64,000 nt of DNA from Spartinivicinus poritis (GTDB lineage Bacteria; Pseudomonadota; Gammaproteobacteria; Pseudomonadales; Zooshikellaceae): NCBI RefSeq assembly GCF_028858535.1, contig NZ_JAPMOU010000028.1, forward strand, positions 1-64,000, read 5' to 3'. The notes below the pieces were generated by a model. The model did no database searches. It was not told the DNA's origin and saw only the letters and a list, made by a program, of their open reading frames with translations. This document shows positions 9,238 through 22,599 of the stretch, piece by piece; the stretch's first letter is position 1, and the number at the start of each line of letters is the position of its first letter. Position numbers and translations under genes: made by a program.

Positions 9238-11070
9238 TTACTCGACAGTCACTGATTTCGCCAAATTCCTAGGCTGATCCACATCTGTTCCTTTAATTAT
9301 CGCTACATAATAAGACAGTAGCTGTAAAGGTACTGTGTAGATGATGGGGGCGATGACTTCTGGTACGTCTTCCAGGTGCATCACTTTTACGCCTTCAGAA
9401 TTTGATAGCTTGGTGTGGGTGTCGGCAAAGACGTAAAGTAGTCCACCGCGGGCGCGGACTTCTTCCATATTGGATTTTAATTTTTCCAATAATTCGTTAT
9501 TAGGTGCTACCACTACCACGGGCATGTCAGTGTCGATTAATGCTAATGGACCGTGTTTTAATTCACCTGCTGCGTAGGCTTCTGCATGGATGTAGGATAT
9601 TTCTTTTAATTTTAGAGCCCCTTCCATAGCAATGGGGTATTGGTTGCCGCGGCCTAAAAATAAACTGTGGTGTTTTTCGCTGAATTCTTCAGCCAAGTGC
9701 TCGATGTCATCACTGAGTTGTAAAACATGGTTAATTTTATTAGGGACTTCTTTTAAGGCTTTAACTATTTTGGCTTCTTGCTCTTTTGCTAAGCCTTTTT
9801 GTTTAGCTATAGAAGTGACTAACATTAATAGTGCGATTAATTGAGTGGTAAATGCTTTAGTTGAGGCAACACCAATTTCAGCACCGGCTCTAGTCATGAA
9901 GGACAGGTCGGATTCTCTAACTAGTGAAGAGCCAGGAACATTACAAATACTCAGTGAGGCCATATAACCAGTCTCTTTGGCTAGACGCAGTGCTGCTAAT
10001 GTATCGGCTGTTTCGCCTGACTGAGAAATAGTGACAAATAAGCAGTTTTTAGGCACAAAGGATTTGCGATAGCGAAATTCTGATGCAATTTCTACATTAC
10101 ACTGAATACCGGCAATTTCTTCAAACCAGTAGCGGGCTACCATGCCTGCGTGATAGCTGGTTCCACAAGCAATAATTTGTACGGCTTCTGTTTTATTAAA
10201 TAGCTCTTTGGCGTTAGGACCAAAACTTTCTTCGATGATTTGTTTTTCGTTTAACCGCCCTTCAAGCGTATTATTGATGGCATCAGGCTGTTCATGAATT
10301 TCTTTTAACATGAAATGGCGGTATTTCCCTTTATCACCAGCATCATGTTCAACTGAGCTTTCAGAAATTTCCCGCTCTACTTTATCACCTTTGGCGTTAT
10401 ACACTTGAACGGATTGGCGAGAAATTTCTACCACATCGCCTTCTTCCAAAAACATAAAACGACGAGTAACGGGTAATAAAGCCAGTTGGTCAGAAGCGAT
10501 AAAGTTTTCACCAATACCTAAACCAACCACTAAAGGGCTACCAGAGCGAGCAGCAATTGCTCTGCTTGGGTCACGACGATCAACAACCATCATCCCATAG
10601 GCGCCGTCCAATTGATGAACAGCTCTTTTGACGGCATCTAATAAATTACCATTGGATTTCATCTCATGATGAATCAGGTGAGCAATGACCTCAGTATCTG
10701 TATCAGAGGTAAACTCGTAACCACTTTGTACCAGGTAGTTTCTTAAAATTTCATGGTTTTCAATAATACCATTGTGGACAACAGCAATATCATCACCTGA
10801 AAAGTGGGGATGGGCGTTACGCTCACTCGGCTCGCCATGGGTTGCCCAGCGAGTATGGGCAATACCGGTGCCGCCAGTTAAAGGCTCCAAACTTAAAGCA
10901 TCAGCCAGCTCGGCTACTTTGCCTAACCGCCGAATTCGTTTTAGTTGGCTTTCATTATCAATTATTGCAACGCCAGCAGAATCATAACCACGGTATTCCA
11001 AACGGCGTAGGCCTTCCACTAATATATCTGCTACATCACGTTGCGCTACTGCACCAACAATTCCACACAT
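9238..11070 (-). CDS. glmS: Glutamine-fructose-6-phosphate aminotransferase (isomerizing)
   Basis: A 610-residue cytoplasmic enzyme making glucosamine-6-phosphate from fructose-6-phosphate and glutamine, the first step to UDP-GlcNAc. It starts MCGIVGAV with the catalytic Cys after Met1 (class II glutamine amidotransferase), then [20 protein letters not shown] and HNGIIEN. The two SIS sugar-isomerase domains show [18 protein letters not shown] and STKAFTTQ. It ends [13 protein letters not shown], the usual C-terminus carrying the isomerase lysine region. Length is normal. It lies downstream of glmU on the same strand but 312 bp away, with a repeat element between. Start ATG has aaagga upstream. 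Confidence 0.98.
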   Translation of the reverse strand: MCGIVGAVAQRDVADILVEGLRRLEYRGYDSAGVAIIDNESQLKRIRRLGKVAELADALSLEPLTGGTGIAHTRWATHGEPSERNAHPHFSGDDIAVVHNGIIENHEILRNYLVQSGYEFTSDTDTEVIAHLIHHEMKSNGNLLDAVKRAVHQLDGAYGMMVVDRRDPSRAIAARSGSPLVVGLGIGENFIASDQLALLPVTRRFMFLEEGDVVEISRQSVQVYNAKGDKVEREISESSVEHDAGDKGKYRHFMLKEIHEQPDAINNTLEGRLNEKQIIEESFGPNAKELFNKTEAVQIIACGTSYHAGMVARYWFEEIAGIQCNVEIASEFRYRKSFVPKNCLFVTISQSGETADTLAALRLAKETGYMASLSICNVPGSSLVRESDLSFMTRAGAEIGVASTKAFTTQLIALLMLVTSIAKQKGLAKEQEAKIVKALKEVPNKINHVLQLSDDIEHLAEEFSEKHHSLFLGRGNQYPIAMEGALKLKEISYIHAEAYAAGELKHGPLALIDTDMPVVVVAPNNELLEKLKSNMEEVRARGGLLYVFADTHTKLSNSEGVKVMHLEDVPEVIAPIIYTVPLQLLSYYVAIIKGTDVDQPRNLAKSVTVE

Positions 11071-11382
11071 AGTTGAGTTCCTTTAATTTAAACTCTTTCC
11101 TACCAATAAAATAAACTGTTTACTATATAGTCAGTTGTGAAAATACATGAAGTAAGTTTTTTCTACTTCGCTAGTCTGTTGCAAAAGGCATTATTAGAAC
11201 TCTAGCCTCCCCCTTTTAAAAAGGGGGATCGAGGGGGATTTCATGAAGATCTACTCAAGCCACCTTCAACAGCCTACTTACCTATTCAGTCCAATTTAAA
11301 TCCCCCCTAGCCCCCCTTTTCCAAAGGGGGGATTAGAACTGAGGTACAAACCAGCTTCCCCTTTCAAAGTAATTCACGAAGA
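11071..11382. other. glmU-glmS spacer filled by a C/G-rich repeat pair
   Basis: The 312-bp gap holds the glmS 5' region and the inverted repeat pair listed at 11206-11334. I see no gene. Confidence 0.6.
11206..11334. repeat. C/G-rich inverted repeat pair (BIME-like), copy 1
   Basis: Two arms in opposite orientation: a left arm of the form CCTCCCCCTTTTAAAAAGGG followed by ggatcgagggggattt, and a right arm of the form aaatccccCCTAGCCCCCCTTTT then ccaaagggggg. Each arm is itself a hairpin. Related pairs lie at 28171-28296, 51783-51915 and 55949-56040. Confidence 0.85.
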
Positions 11383-12750
11383 CTAAGATTTTTTGGTGGG
11401 CCGTTGCCATCCCCCTAAGTTTGTCTGGCGGGCTCTACCGATTGCTAACTCATTGGCTGGCACATTTTTGGTAATGGTTGACCCTGCGCCAGTCGTTGCA
11501 CCTTGGCTGACAGTGACTGGTGCTACCAGTGAGGTATTGGAGCCAATAAATACATTGTCTTCAATCGTGGTTTGAAATTTGTTGGCACCATCATAATTGC
11601 AGGTGATCGTGCCTGCACCAATATTAACGCCAGCCCCAACTTCTGCATCACCCACATAGCTGAGGTGATTCACTTTACTGCCGGTACCAATTTTGGTTTT
11701 TTTGGTTTCTACAAAGTTACCGACTTTGGCTTTTTCTGCTAACTCTGTTCCTGGTCTAAGACGAGCAAAAGGGCCGATATCGCAGTTGTCGTGTACAACA
11801 GATTCTTCGATGATAGAGTTGGCTTTAATAATGGTATTTGAGCCAACCTGACAGTCTTTTAGAATACAGTTGGGTTCGATGGTGACATTATCACCAAGTG
11901 TTACGCTACCTTCAAAGACAGCATTAACGTCAATGATGACATCTTTGCCAACAGTTACTTCACCGCGAATATCAACACGGCTAGGGTCTCTTAAGGTTGC
12001 GCCTGCTACCATCAGCCCTTCTGCTAGTTGTTGCTGATGCCAGCGTTCTAACTTGGCGAGTTGTACTTTATTATTGACCCCTTCCACTTCTTGCTCGCAA
12101 GTGGGATGTACAGCAGTAATGGTCATGCCATCTGTAACAGCCATGGCAACAATATCAGTCAAATAATATTCACCCTGTGCATTGTTATTAGATAGTTTAG
12201 GTAACCACTGTTGTAGTTTTTCGGAATTAACAGCCATGATACCGGTGTTAATTTCGTTTATAGATAACTGCTCGGGGGTGGCATCTTTATGTTCAACAAT
12301 AGCTGTAATTTTTTCTTCACTGCTACGTACAATACGACCATAGCCGGTTGCATCTGCAAGTGTGACTGTTAATAAGGCGAACCCTGTTTGTTGAGCTGCA
12401 TTAATGAGCTGCTGTATTGTCTCTTTTTTCAATAGCGGCACATCGCCGTATAAAATCAGCACTAGATCTGAACTTGAGACGTGCTCTATGGCTTGATGAA
12501 CTGCATGACCAGTGCCGAGTTGCTGCTCTTGTAATACCCAGCTGACTGGGTAGTTACCCAACGTTGATTTGACTTGGTCACTACCATGGCCAATGACCAC
12601 ATGAGTTTGGCTCTCTGTCACTGCCTGTTGTGCGGCTTCAATAACATGGGCCAGCATAGGTTTTTTGGCAATTTCATGAAGCACCTTGGGCAGGTTTGAC
12701 TTCATGCGGGTACCTTGGCCAGCAGCCAGAATAACTGTATCTACCTTCAT
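11383..12750 (-). CDS. glmU: Bifunctional GlcNAc-1-P uridyltransferase / GlcN-1-P acetyltransferase
   Basis: A 455-residue cytoplasmic enzyme for the last two steps to UDP-GlcNAc. The N-terminal nucleotidyltransferase domain shows LAAGQGTRMKS (residues about 8-18), LPKVLHEIAKKP and GDVPLL. From about 230 there is a left-handed beta-helix of hexapeptide repeats with RLRPGTEL, NFVETKK and NHLSYVGDAEVG for acetyl transfer. I start at the ATG at 12750 (MKVDTVILAAG); a TTG five codons upstream is less likely. Length agrees with E. coli GlmU. It follows the atp operon, as in many gammaproteobacteria, beyond a terminator and a palindrome. Confidence 0.97.
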   Translation of the reverse strand: MKVDTVILAAGQGTRMKSNLPKVLHEIAKKPMLAHVIEAAQQAVTESQTHVVIGHGSDQVKSTLGNYPVSWVLQEQQLGTGHAVHQAIEHVSSSDLVLILYGDVPLLKKETIQQLINAAQQTGFALLTVTLADATGYGRIVRSSEEKITAIVEHKDATPEQLSINEINTGIMAVNSEKLQQWLPKLSNNNAQGEYYLTDIVAMAVTDGMTITAVHPTCEQEVEGVNNKVQLAKLERWHQQQLAEGLMVAGATLRDPSRVDIRGEVTVGKDVIIDVNAVFEGSVTLGDNVTIEPNCILKDCQVGSNTIIKANSIIEESVVHDNCDIGPFARLRPGTELAEKAKVGNFVETKKTKIGTGSKVNHLSYVGDAEVGAGVNIGAGTITCNYDGANKFQTTIEDNVFIGSNTSLVAPVTVSQGATTGAGSTITKNVPANELAIGRARQTNLGGWQRPTKKS

Positions 12751-12786
12751 GGTCTTTATATCCAAATCCGACAGTTATTAAGTATA

Positions 12787-12856
12787 TATACTCTTCGAGA
12801 ATAGTTTTTTCACTTTGACTATAACTAATGCGTAAAAAATATTCGCGAAGGGTATA
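12787..12856. repeat. TATAC(T/C)C-ended palindrome related to the TATACCC elements
   Basis: The left arm TATACTCTTCGAGAATAG and the complement of the right arm TATACCCTTCGCGAATAT match at nearly every base, giving an imperfect stem of about 24 bp around a 22-base centre. It shares the GGGTATA end and the TTCGCGA motif with the element at 9010-9135. It sits just upstream of glmU. Confidence 0.7.
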
Positions 12857-12860
12857 AAAC

Positions 12861-12891
12861 AAAAAAAGGGCAGCAATATGCTACCCTTTTT
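12861..12891 (-). terminator. Intrinsic terminator of the atp operon
   Basis: Read leftward, AAAGGGTAGC and GCTGCCCTTT form a stem with one mismatch around a short atatt loop. It is followed by TTTTTTTGTTTT and starts 17 bp after the atpC stop. Confidence 0.85.
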
Positions 12892-12908
12892 CGGTATTGA
12901 AATATTCT

Positions 12909-13334
12909 CTAGTGGCCCAATTTCTTTCGAATTTGTTCCAATGTGCGAAGTTGTGCCGCAGCCTCTGCAAGTTGAGATTTTGCGCGAGAGTAGTCAAATT
13001 CACTGCTCTTATCAGCCATCAGCTGCTCAGCTTCTTTTTTGGCTTTCAAAGCAGAGGCTTCGTCTACATCCGTTGCGCGTATAGCATAGTCTGCTAATAC
13101 TTTAATCTCGCTTGGCTGTACTTCTAAATACCCACCAGACAGGTAGTATATTTCTTCTTCACCACTTTGCTTAATTACCCGGATAGGGCCAGGCTTAAGG
13201 TTTGTCAGCAGAGGTGCATGGCCAGGTGCAATACCTAAATCACCTAGTTGCCCAGGGGCAATCACCATTTCCACTAAGCCAGAAAAAACTTCGGTTTCGG
13301 CGCTGACTATATCGCAATGCACTGTAATTGCCAT
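12909..13334 (-). CDS. atpC: ATP synthase F1 subunit epsilon
   Basis: A 141-residue subunit of the central stalk that inhibits ATP hydrolysis and couples rotation. It begins [20 protein letters not shown], with the beta-sandwich motif [14 protein letters not shown] and then [10 protein letters not shown]-terminal helical hairpin rich in Ala, Lys and Glu ends QIRKKLGH. Length is normal. It is the last gene of the atp operon. It is set off from atpD by a 165-bp spacer that contains a nested hairpin, longer than the other gaps in the F1 part of the operon except the one before atpG. Confidence 0.97.
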   Translation of the reverse strand: MAITVHCDIVSAETEVFSGLVEMVIAPGQLGDLGIAPGHAPLLTNLKPGPIRVIKQSGEEEIYYLSGGYLEVQPSEIKVLADYAIRATDVDEASALKAKKEAEQLMADKSSEFDYSRAKSQLAEAAAQLRTLEQIRKKLGH

Positions 13335-13425
13335 TGTTGTTTGCCTCGCTGGCTTGAGGGAGTGTTATCAAAGTACAACATGTAGTGTGTGTCCTTTTTT
13401 ACCCTCTCTCTGAATGACGTAGCAA

Positions 13426-13491
13426 CGGTAAGGCTGCTTTTAACTTGTTACTAAACTAAAAATAGTTTGTTGCTAAAGAGTAACCTTACCG
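13426..13491. promoter_or_regulatory. Nested inverted repeat in the atpD-atpC spacer
   Basis: CGGTAAGG (13426-13433) and CCTTACCG (13484-13491) pair perfectly and enclose a second stem AAACTA/TAGTTT (13453-13468). There is no T-run. A role in mRNA stability or in setting epsilon dosage is plausible but only inferred. Confidence 0.5.
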
Positions 13492-13499
13492 CTGTTGTT

Positions 13500-14912
<1,413 letters not shown>

Positions 14913-14919
14913 TTAACCG

Positions 14920-15780
14920 TTAAACAGCGGCAGCGCCGCCCACGATCTCTGAAATTTCCTGGGTAATTGCCGCTTGGCGGGCTTTGTTATACACCAGTTG
15001 CAGTTCACCAATCAGTTCACCTGCGTTATCAGTTGCACTCTTCATGGCAACCATTCGAGCAGCTTGCTCACAGGCATTGTTTTCTACGACTGCTTGATAA
15101 ACTTGTGATTCGATATAACGAACCAATAACCCATCCAGTAACTCTTTAGCATCGGGCTCATAGATATAATCCCAATGATGCTTTAAGGCCTTATCTTCAA
15201 TTGGCTTTAAAGGTAAGAGCTGCTCGGTATGCGGCTTTTGCGTCATGGTATTGACGAACTGATTGTATACCAGGAATAACCGGTCGATTTTGCCTTCGTC
15301 ATATGCATCAAGCATGACTTTTACACCACCGACTAAGTCGGATGGCGATGGCGTATCGCCCAGACCGTTTATTAACGCTTCGATATTTCCACCAAAATGG
15401 CGGAAAAACGCGCCTGCTTTACTTCCTACTAAACACAGATCGACTTCTACACCTTTGTCATCCCATGCTTTCATCTCATTGACGGTTTTCTTGAATAAGT
15501 TGATATTCAAGCCACCGCAAAGGCCACGATCAGTGGAAACTACAATAAACCCTACTCGCTTTACTTCACGGTCGGTCATGTAGGCATGGCGATACTCTGG
15601 TGTCGAGTTGGCGATATGGCCAACAACTTCACGAATCCGCAAAGCATAAGGGCGGCTGTGTTGCATCCGGTCCTGGGCTTTACGCATCTTACTAGCGGCC
15701 ACCATTTCCATGGCGCTGGTAATTTTTTGCGTGTTTTTGATACTCGCAATCTGTGTGCGAATCTCTTTTCCGACTGCCAT
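14920..15780 (-). CDS. atpG: ATP synthase F1 subunit gamma
   Basis: The 286-residue rotor shaft. The N-terminal helix reads [20 protein letters not shown], the family signature, followed by [11 protein letters not shown]. The C-terminal helix shows [14 protein letters not shown] and [12 protein letters not shown]. Length is as in E. coli. It is separated from atpA by 195 bp, the widest gap in the operon. Confidence 0.98.
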   Translation of the reverse strand: MAVGKEIRTQIASIKNTQKITSAMEMVAASKMRKAQDRMQHSRPYALRIREVVGHIANSTPEYRHAYMTDREVKRVGFIVVSTDRGLCGGLNINLFKKTVNEMKAWDDKGVEVDLCLVGSKAGAFFRHFGGNIEALINGLGDTPSPSDLVGGVKVMLDAYDEGKIDRLFLVYNQFVNTMTQKPHTEQLLPLKPIEDKALKHHWDYIYEPDAKELLDGLLVRYIESQVYQAVVENNACEQAARMVAMKSATDNAGELIGELQLVYNKARQAAITQEISEIVGGAAAV

Positions 15781-15975
15781 GTAGCACCTATTTCAGGTTA
15801 GTGACACAGTAAACATGTCAGCTTTGCAGCAGTAAGTTAATCTTCGCGAATGAACGTTATGGTTTGTTGTCTTCATTCTTCATCCCAGTCACTTATTTTA
15901 ATAAGCTCCTAAGATTCATCACTTGACGGCCGCCTCTAAAGCCCATTCGCTGTGATTATCCTAGATTAACAAGGC

Positions 15976-17520
15976 TTACCAGGTTTGAGTTGCTTTAAAC
16001 TTCTCAATCCCTTCCTTCAGGCCTTTCTCGATTTCATCGCTGTAGCCGCCAGTCTCATTGATTTCTTTCATTAGATCAGCTTGTTCGCTGTTCATGTAAG
16101 AAATCAATGCGGCTTCAAAGTCACCGACTTTCTTCAGCTCAACGTCTTCGAGGTAACCTTTGTCTGCTGCATACAGACTGACCGCCATCTCGGCAACACT
16201 CATTGGTGAGTATTGCTTTTGCTTCATTAACTCAGTAACACGCTGACCGTGCTCCAATTGCTTACGAGTTGCTTCATCCAAGTCAGAAGCAAACTGAGAG
16301 AATGCTGCCAATTCACGGTATTGGGCTAGCGCTAGACGAATACCACCACCAAGTTTCTTGATGACTTTCGTTTGCGCTGCACCACCTACCCGAGATACGG
16401 ACAGACCTGCGTTAATTGCTGGTCGGATACCTGAGTTAAACAAGCTTGTTTCCAGGAAGATCTGACCATCAGTAATCGAAATTACATTAGTAGGAACGAA
16501 TGCAGATACGTCACCGGCCTGTGTTTCAATGATTGGTAAAGCAGTCAATGAGCCTGTTTTACCTTTCACTTTTCCGTCAGTGAATTTTTCTACGTATTCA
16601 GCATTTACCCTAGCGGCACGCTCAAGCAAGCGAGAGTGCAAGTAGAAAACGTCACCAGGATACGCTTCACGTCCAGGTGGGCGACGAAGCAATAATGAAA
16701 TTTGACGATAAGCCCAAGCTTGCTTGGTCAAGTCATCATAAACAATCAGTGCATCTTCACCGTTATCACGGAAGTATTCACCCATTGAGCAGCCAGCAAA
16801 TGGAGCCAGGAACTGCATTGCTGCAGGGTCGGCTGCACCAGCGGCAACAATAATGGTGTGATCCATGGCACCATGCTCTTCTAGTTTGCGAACAACGTTA
16901 GCAATAGAAGATTGCTTCTGGCCGATGGCAACGTAGATACACTTAATGCCTGTGCCTTTTTGGTTGATGATGGTATCAATCGCTACGGCAGACTTACCAA
17001 TCTGGCGGTCACCGATAATCAGCTCACGCTGACCACGACCGATAGGCACCATCGAGTCAATCGCTTTCAAACCAGTTTGTACTGGCTGGTCTACTGATTG
17101 ACGGCTGATAACACCTGGCGCTACTTTTTCGACTGGTGAAGTTAACTCAGTATCCAGTGGTCCCTTACCATCAATTGGGTTACCCAGTGCGTCTACCACA
17201 CGGCCCAACAGCGGGTTACCAACCGGTACTTCTAAGATACGACCAGTACATTTAGCGGTTTGGCCTTCGGCCAAATCTTGATAATCACCTAAAACAACGG
17301 CACCAACTGAGTCTCTTTCCAGGTTTAAGGCCATGCCATAAACGCTGCCTGGGAACTCAATCATTTCGCCGTACATTACGTCAGCTAATCCGTGAATCCG
17401 AACGATACCATCGGATACGCTGACGATTGTGCCCTCATTACGGGCATCAGAGCTAACATCGAGCTTGTCGATGCGCTGTTTTATAATATCGCTGATTTCT
17501 GATGGATTTAGTTGCTGCAT
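15976..17520 (-). CDS. atpA: ATP synthase F1 subunit alpha
   Basis: The 514-residue non-catalytic nucleotide-binding subunit. It starts [18 protein letters not shown], has the P-loop [13 protein letters not shown] (about 169-181), [20 protein letters not shown], and the alpha signature [14 protein letters not shown]. Length is normal. It starts 17 bp after the stop of atpH. Confidence 0.98.
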   Translation of the reverse strand: MQQLNPSEISDIIKQRIDKLDVSSDARNEGTIVSVSDGIVRIHGLADVMYGEMIEFPGSVYGMALNLERDSVGAVVLGDYQDLAEGQTAKCTGRILEVPVGNPLLGRVVDALGNPIDGKGPLDTELTSPVEKVAPGVISRQSVDQPVQTGLKAIDSMVPIGRGQRELIIGDRQIGKSAVAIDTIINQKGTGIKCIYVAIGQKQSSIANVVRKLEEHGAMDHTIIVAAGAADPAAMQFLAPFAGCSMGEYFRDNGEDALIVYDDLTKQAWAYRQISLLLRRPPGREAYPGDVFYLHSRLLERAARVNAEYVEKFTDGKVKGKTGSLTALPIIETQAGDVSAFVPTNVISITDGQIFLETSLFNSGIRPAINAGLSVSRVGGAAQTKVIKKLGGGIRLALAQYRELAAFSQFASDLDEATRKQLEHGQRVTELMKQKQYSPMSVAEMAVSLYAADKGYLEDVELKKVGDFEAALISYMNSEQADLMKEINETGGYSDEIEKGLKEGIEKFKATQTW

Positions 17521-17537
17521 GCTTTGCCCCTTTAAAC

Positions 17538-18071
17538 TCAGGATTTCATCGCGTCGGCCAGTCGATGAAGTTTGGCGCTTATTGAGCCATCAATAACCAG
17601 GTCACCTGCCTTGATGACCAAGCCACCGATTAAACTTTCATCAACCTCGTTCACGACATTTACATCGCGACCTAAACGCTTGCTGAGTGCTTTTGCCAAT
17701 TTCTCTTGCTGTGTACTCGTTAACTTCATCGCTGAAGTAATGGTGACGTCAATAGACTTTTCTTGCTCTGCTTTTAATAGCTCAAAAAGTCCTGCAATGA
17801 GTGGCAGCAAAGTTAAACGTTTATTCGAAGCTAAAGCACGAATGAAATTTGCGCCTTGTTCATCCAGCTCTTTATCACAGACTTCAACAAAGGCATCGGC
17901 TTGCTGGGTTGTGGTCAACCCAGGAGAGCCAAGTACTTGCTGAATTTTTTCAGCTTGTGATACAGCGGATGCGATAGCCAACATTTCTGACCATTTGGCT
18001 AATGCTTTATGCGCAAGTGCATATTCAAACGCAGCTTTAGCATAAGGCCGGGCTAAGGTGGTCAGTTCCAT
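17538..18071 (-). CDS. atpH: ATP synthase F1 subunit delta
   Basis: The 177-residue peripheral-stalk subunit linking F1 to the b dimer. It begins [16 protein letters not shown], the typical delta start, and ends with the conserved segment [19 protein letters not shown]. Length matches E. coli delta. It lies 17 bp from both neighbours. Confidence 0.97.
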   Translation of the reverse strand: MELTTLARPYAKAAFEYALAHKALAKWSEMLAIASAVSQAEKIQQVLGSPGLTTTQQADAFVEVCDKELDEQGANFIRALASNKRLTLLPLIAGLFELLKAEQEKSIDVTITSAMKLTSTQQEKLAKALSKRLGRDVNVVNEVDESLIGGLVIKAGDLVIDGSISAKLHRLADAMKS

Positions 18072-18088
18072 ATGGATAACCCCCTTGG

Positions 18089-18559
18089 TTACAGCTCAGC
18101 GGCTAGCTGATCAACGAGTTTGCTCTGGGCTTTCTTGTCAATTTGTTGCGCCAGGATTTTCTCAGCACCAGCAACAGCAATGCTTGCCACTTGGCTACGC
18201 AATGCTTCTTTTGCTCGGTTAAGCTCTTGATCAATCTCAGCCTGGGCGGCGACTTTAAGTCGTTCGCCTTCTGACCGAGCCTGGTCTTTCGCTTCTTCAA
18301 CAATTTGATTTGCCCGCTTGTTGGCTTGCTCGATGATCTCAGCAGCTTGCTCTTTGGCCTCACGCAGTTGCTTGCTGGCTTTTTCTTGAGCCAACTCCAG
18401 ATCACGTTTAGCGCGATCAGCAGCTTCTAATCCATCCGCAATTTTCTTTTGACGATCGCGCAAAGCTTGTGTAACGGGTGGCCACACGTACTTCATGCAA
18501 AAGATCACGAAGATCGCAAATGCTAGTGATTGCCCTATAAGGGTTGCATTGAGATTCAT
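18089..18559 (-). CDS. atpF: ATP synthase Fo subunit b
   Basis: The 156-residue peripheral stator. There is one N-terminal membrane helix ([20 protein letters not shown]) and then a long charged helical rod (about 30-150) rich in Ala, Glu, Lys and Gln that dimerises. It starts [10 protein letters not shown], as in E. coli and Pseudomonas. It lies between atpE and atpH in standard order. Confidence 0.97.
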   Translation of the reverse strand: MNLNATLIGQSLAFAIFVIFCMKYVWPPVTQALRDRQKKIADGLEAADRAKRDLELAQEKASKQLREAKEQAAEIIEQANKRANQIVEEAKDQARSEGERLKVAAQAEIDQELNRAKEALRSQVASIAVAGAEKILAQQIDKKAQSKLVDQLAAEL

Positions 18560-18636
18560 GCCAACACCTCTCGCTTTTAGTGTTAAGGAAAACTAATGCT
18601 TTACAACGACTGGCATTAGTCGTTTAAGCACAATAA

Positions 18637-18924
<288 letters not shown>

Positions 18925-18958
18925 TTAATGATAAAAAAGTTAATAACTACAATCTTGT

Positions 18959-19861
<903 letters not shown>

Positions 19862-19972
19862 TTAAAATTCTTTCTTTTAAAACCTTATTGGCTCTTTTTT
19901 CTCAAAGCCTTAATTTGTGCTTAACTTAAAGCTTCAACAACTGATTCTAGAAAGCCTTAGTCACCCTCTTGC

Positions 19973-20368
19973 TTAAAGCTTTAATAAGAGGGCAGTAAAC
20001 CAGTTGACTGTTTGCACTAAAATAAAGGTTCCGAATAAGGCGAAAACATTGAGAGGCTCAACAAAACCAAACACCAGTGCAAACAACAAAGCTGTTAAGC
20101 CAAGCTTAACGGCCTCTCCTTTATAAAAGGAGTGAGCAATCTGTTTAGCTGCTCGTGCACCAGAGTATTGAAAGGCTTTTTTGGCAAGATAAGCATTGGG
20201 AATCAGACAAATGAGTCCACCCAAAAATGCCGAGTAGGCTGTAACCACACTATGTAACAATAAGACACATGCTACACATACCGTCACAATGAATTGTGCA
20301 ATAATAACTCGGTAGATTGGTGGTTTACGTAAATGAGGTGCCCCCATAACTACTTTAGCTAACCCCAT
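19973..20368 (-). CDS. atpI: ATP synthase accessory protein AtpI
   Basis: A 131-residue membrane protein with four hydrophobic segments (for example VIIAQFIVTVCVACVLLLHS and LTALLFALVFGFV). It contains FLGGLICLIPNAYLAKKAF, the typical AtpI pattern. Known AtpI proteins aid c-ring assembly. It is the first gene of the atp operon, upstream of atpB. Confidence 0.93.
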   Translation of the reverse strand: MGLAKVVMGAPHLRKPPIYRVIIAQFIVTVCVACVLLLHSVVTAYSAFLGGLICLIPNAYLAKKAFQYSGARAAKQIAHSFYKGEAVKLGLTALLFALVFGFVEPLNVFALFGTFILVQTVNWFTALLLKL

Positions 20369-20821
20369 TGTTTAACTACTCGCCTTACTAACCTTACCAA
20401 AAGGTCCCCCCTTACGACCTTAAAGAAACGATCAACTTTACAAGCTGTCTACCACAAAATCGTAAAAAACCAATTGGGTAACAAAACTATTTGGATATTA
20501 ATTAGCCAATAGGTGTAAAACACCTTTGTTATCCGCACTGTCGTATTCAACTTAAACTTTTTTGTAGCTTATTCTCAGGTTTAGCTACTCATAAAAGTCC
20601 GACAGTTGGATAATTGATAGCCAAATAGCTTTATATAAACTTCAGCCAAAATTTGGGGCCAGAAGTATATTTCGAATAGCCTATATGATCAACACTACAT
20701 CAATGTATTCGTGTGCTTGGTATTAAACAAATAGCGTTTCCATCTGTCATGTTAGGAATTGCTATTGATCTAAAATAGACTACTAATTAATCATTTGTAG
20801 TCAGGCTATAAATATTAGCAA
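20369..20821. other. Promoter region of the atp operon; downstream of parB
   Basis: About 450 bp of AT-rich DNA between the parB stop and the atpI start, so it should hold the main atp promoter. I see no gene and no convincing palindrome. Confidence 0.5.
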
Positions 20822-21703
20822 TTATTTAATATGCGCCAAGACGCCGTCTAGTTCGTCTAAGTTGTTGTATTTTATTACTAACTTGCCTTTCCCTTTAGCT
20901 GAATGCTGAACTAATACTTCAGTGCCTAACTTTTCACCAAGCTCCTCTTCAAGCTGCTTGATATCTGGGTCAATTTTTTGTTCAGGTTTGGTTGTTTCAG
21001 CTTCAGCTTGTATTCGGCGAACAAGTGCTTCAGTTTGTCTTACAGAAAGCCCTTTTGCCACGATGGTTTTGGCAGCTACTAATTGTTGTGTTTTAGTTAG
21101 GGTTAAAATAGCTCTGGCATGACCCATTTCTAGATCACCATGTTCAAGCATGGTTTTGACATCATCAGCCAGGGTCATTAAGCGCAATAAGTTTGTAATG
21201 GTAGCACGTGATTTGCCTACTGCATCAGCTACTTGCTGCTGAGTTAAACCAAACTCCTGCTGTAGTCTATGAAGCGCCATGGCTTCTTCAATTGGATTTA
21301 AATCTTCACGCTGAATATTTTCAATGAGCGCCATAGCAATGGCTGCTTCATCGGGCACTTCGCGAATAACAGCAGGAATTTTTTCTAAACCTGCAAGTTG
21401 CGTTGCGCGCCAGCGTCTTTCACCGGCGATTATTTCGTATTTATTTTGACCAATAGGTCGTACCACAATGGGTTGCATTACCCCTTGGGCTTTTATAGAA
21501 CTGGCTAATTCCTCTAGTGCTTCAGGGTGCATATCACGGCGGGGTTGGTAGCGTCCACGTTGAACCCACTCAACAGGCAGCTCTTCTAGTTGCTTGTCTA
21601 ACGGGATGTTTTGTTCATCACTGCTTTCTACAACAGTTGTCGCTGTTGCACTACCTAATAAAGCATCAAGGCCTCTGCCTAACCCTCTTTTTTTGGTTGC
21701 CAT
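20822..21703 (-). CDS. parB: Chromosome partitioning protein ParB (CTPase, Noc/Spo0J type)
   Basis: A 293-residue centromere-binding protein that loads at parS and spreads by CTP-gated clamping. Seen: KKRGLGRGLDALLG at the N-terminus (ParA-contact segment), box I RGRYQPRRD (about 48-56), GERRWRAT (about 93-100), ENIQREDLNPIEEA, and a helix-turn-helix LTQQQVADAVGKSRATITNL. The C-terminal dimer segment ends DELDGVLAHI. It lies 78 bp after parA and is presumably co-transcribed. I did not find a parS palindrome in the window. Confidence 0.97.
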   Translation of the reverse strand: MATKKRGLGRGLDALLGSATATTVVESSDEQNIPLDKQLEELPVEWVQRGRYQPRRDMHPEALEELASSIKAQGVMQPIVVRPIGQNKYEIIAGERRWRATQLAGLEKIPAVIREVPDEAAIAMALIENIQREDLNPIEEAMALHRLQQEFGLTQQQVADAVGKSRATITNLLRLMTLADDVKTMLEHGDLEMGHARAILTLTKTQQLVAAKTIVAKGLSVRQTEALVRRIQAEAETTKPEQKIDPDIKQLEEELGEKLGTEVLVQHSAKGKGKLVIKYNNLDELDGVLAHIK

Positions 21704-21781
21704 TGGTTTTGCTAATCCTGAATAAAAATACTGGTTTGATTATGCCGTAAACTGACGCCAGTTAACACCATAGATTAATAA

Positions 21782-22564
21782 TTAGGCAGTAGCGGCAACT
21801 AACTCTTGTTTACGGATAAGTTCACCTGCTAAAGCCAGGTAGGCTAGAGCCCCTTTGGAATGCTTGTCGTATTTTAATACAGGCAAGCCGTAACTGGGAG
21901 CTTCTGCCAGGCGAACATTACGAGGAATGATGGTGCGATAAACGGCGTCACCAAAGTGCTCAACCAGCTGAGCTGATACTTCGTTAGTCAGGCTGTTACG
22001 AGCGTCGTACATGGTACGTAACAAGCCTTCGATTTTTAGTTTTGGGTTAAGCACAGACACAATCCGACTGATTGTGTCTAACAATGCTGATAACCCCTCT
22101 AATGCGTAGTATTCACACTGCATTGGGATAACAACGCCATCAGCGGCTGCCATCGCATTCACAGTGAGCATATTTAATGATGGGGGGCAGTCGATCAAAA
22201 TAAAGTCGTAGATTGATCCAACCTCGGTAAGGGCTTTTTTAAGTCGTAGTTCTTTTTGCGGGATTTCTAATAACTCAACTTCAGCAGCAGTAAGGTCGGC
22301 GTTAGCAGGCAGTAAGTCAAAACCCGCAGGATCAGTAGGGACTAGTGCAGCGGTTGCATCTACTGCACCCACTAAGACATCATAGATGGAGTTTTCCAGA
22401 GCATTTTTATCAACGCCACTGCCCATCGTGGCATTGCCTTGGGGGTCAAGGTCAACTACCAACACTTGCCGTTTAGTTGCGACTAACGACGCAGCGAGAT
22501 TAACGCAGGTTGTGGTCTTTCCCACCCCCCCTTTTTGGTTAGTTACCGCAAGTATTTTGGCCAC
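21782..22564 (-). CDS. parA: Chromosome partitioning ATPase ParA/Soj
   Basis: A 260-residue MinD/ParA-type ATPase that binds DNA non-specifically and moves ParB-parS complexes. The deviant Walker A NQKGGVGKTT (residues 9-18) is present, with DLDPQGNATMGSGVD (about 38-52) and Walker B-like LIDCPPSLNMLT. Length fits chromosomal Soj. It lies 35 bp after rsmG within the mnmG-rsmG-parA-parB cluster. Confidence 0.97.
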   Translation of the reverse strand: MAKILAVTNQKGGVGKTTTCVNLAASLVATKRQVLVVDLDPQGNATMGSGVDKNALENSIYDVLVGAVDATAALVPTDPAGFDLLPANADLTAAEVELLEIPQKELRLKKALTEVGSIYDFILIDCPPSLNMLTVNAMAAADGVVIPMQCEYYALEGLSALLDTISRIVSVLNPKLKIEGLLRTMYDARNSLTNEVSAQLVEHFGDAVYRTIIPRNVRLAEAPSYGLPVLKYDKHSKGALAYLALAGELIRKQELVAATA

Positions 22565-22599
22565 GATAGTTTCCTTAGTGTTACTTGTTTTGTGTCACT

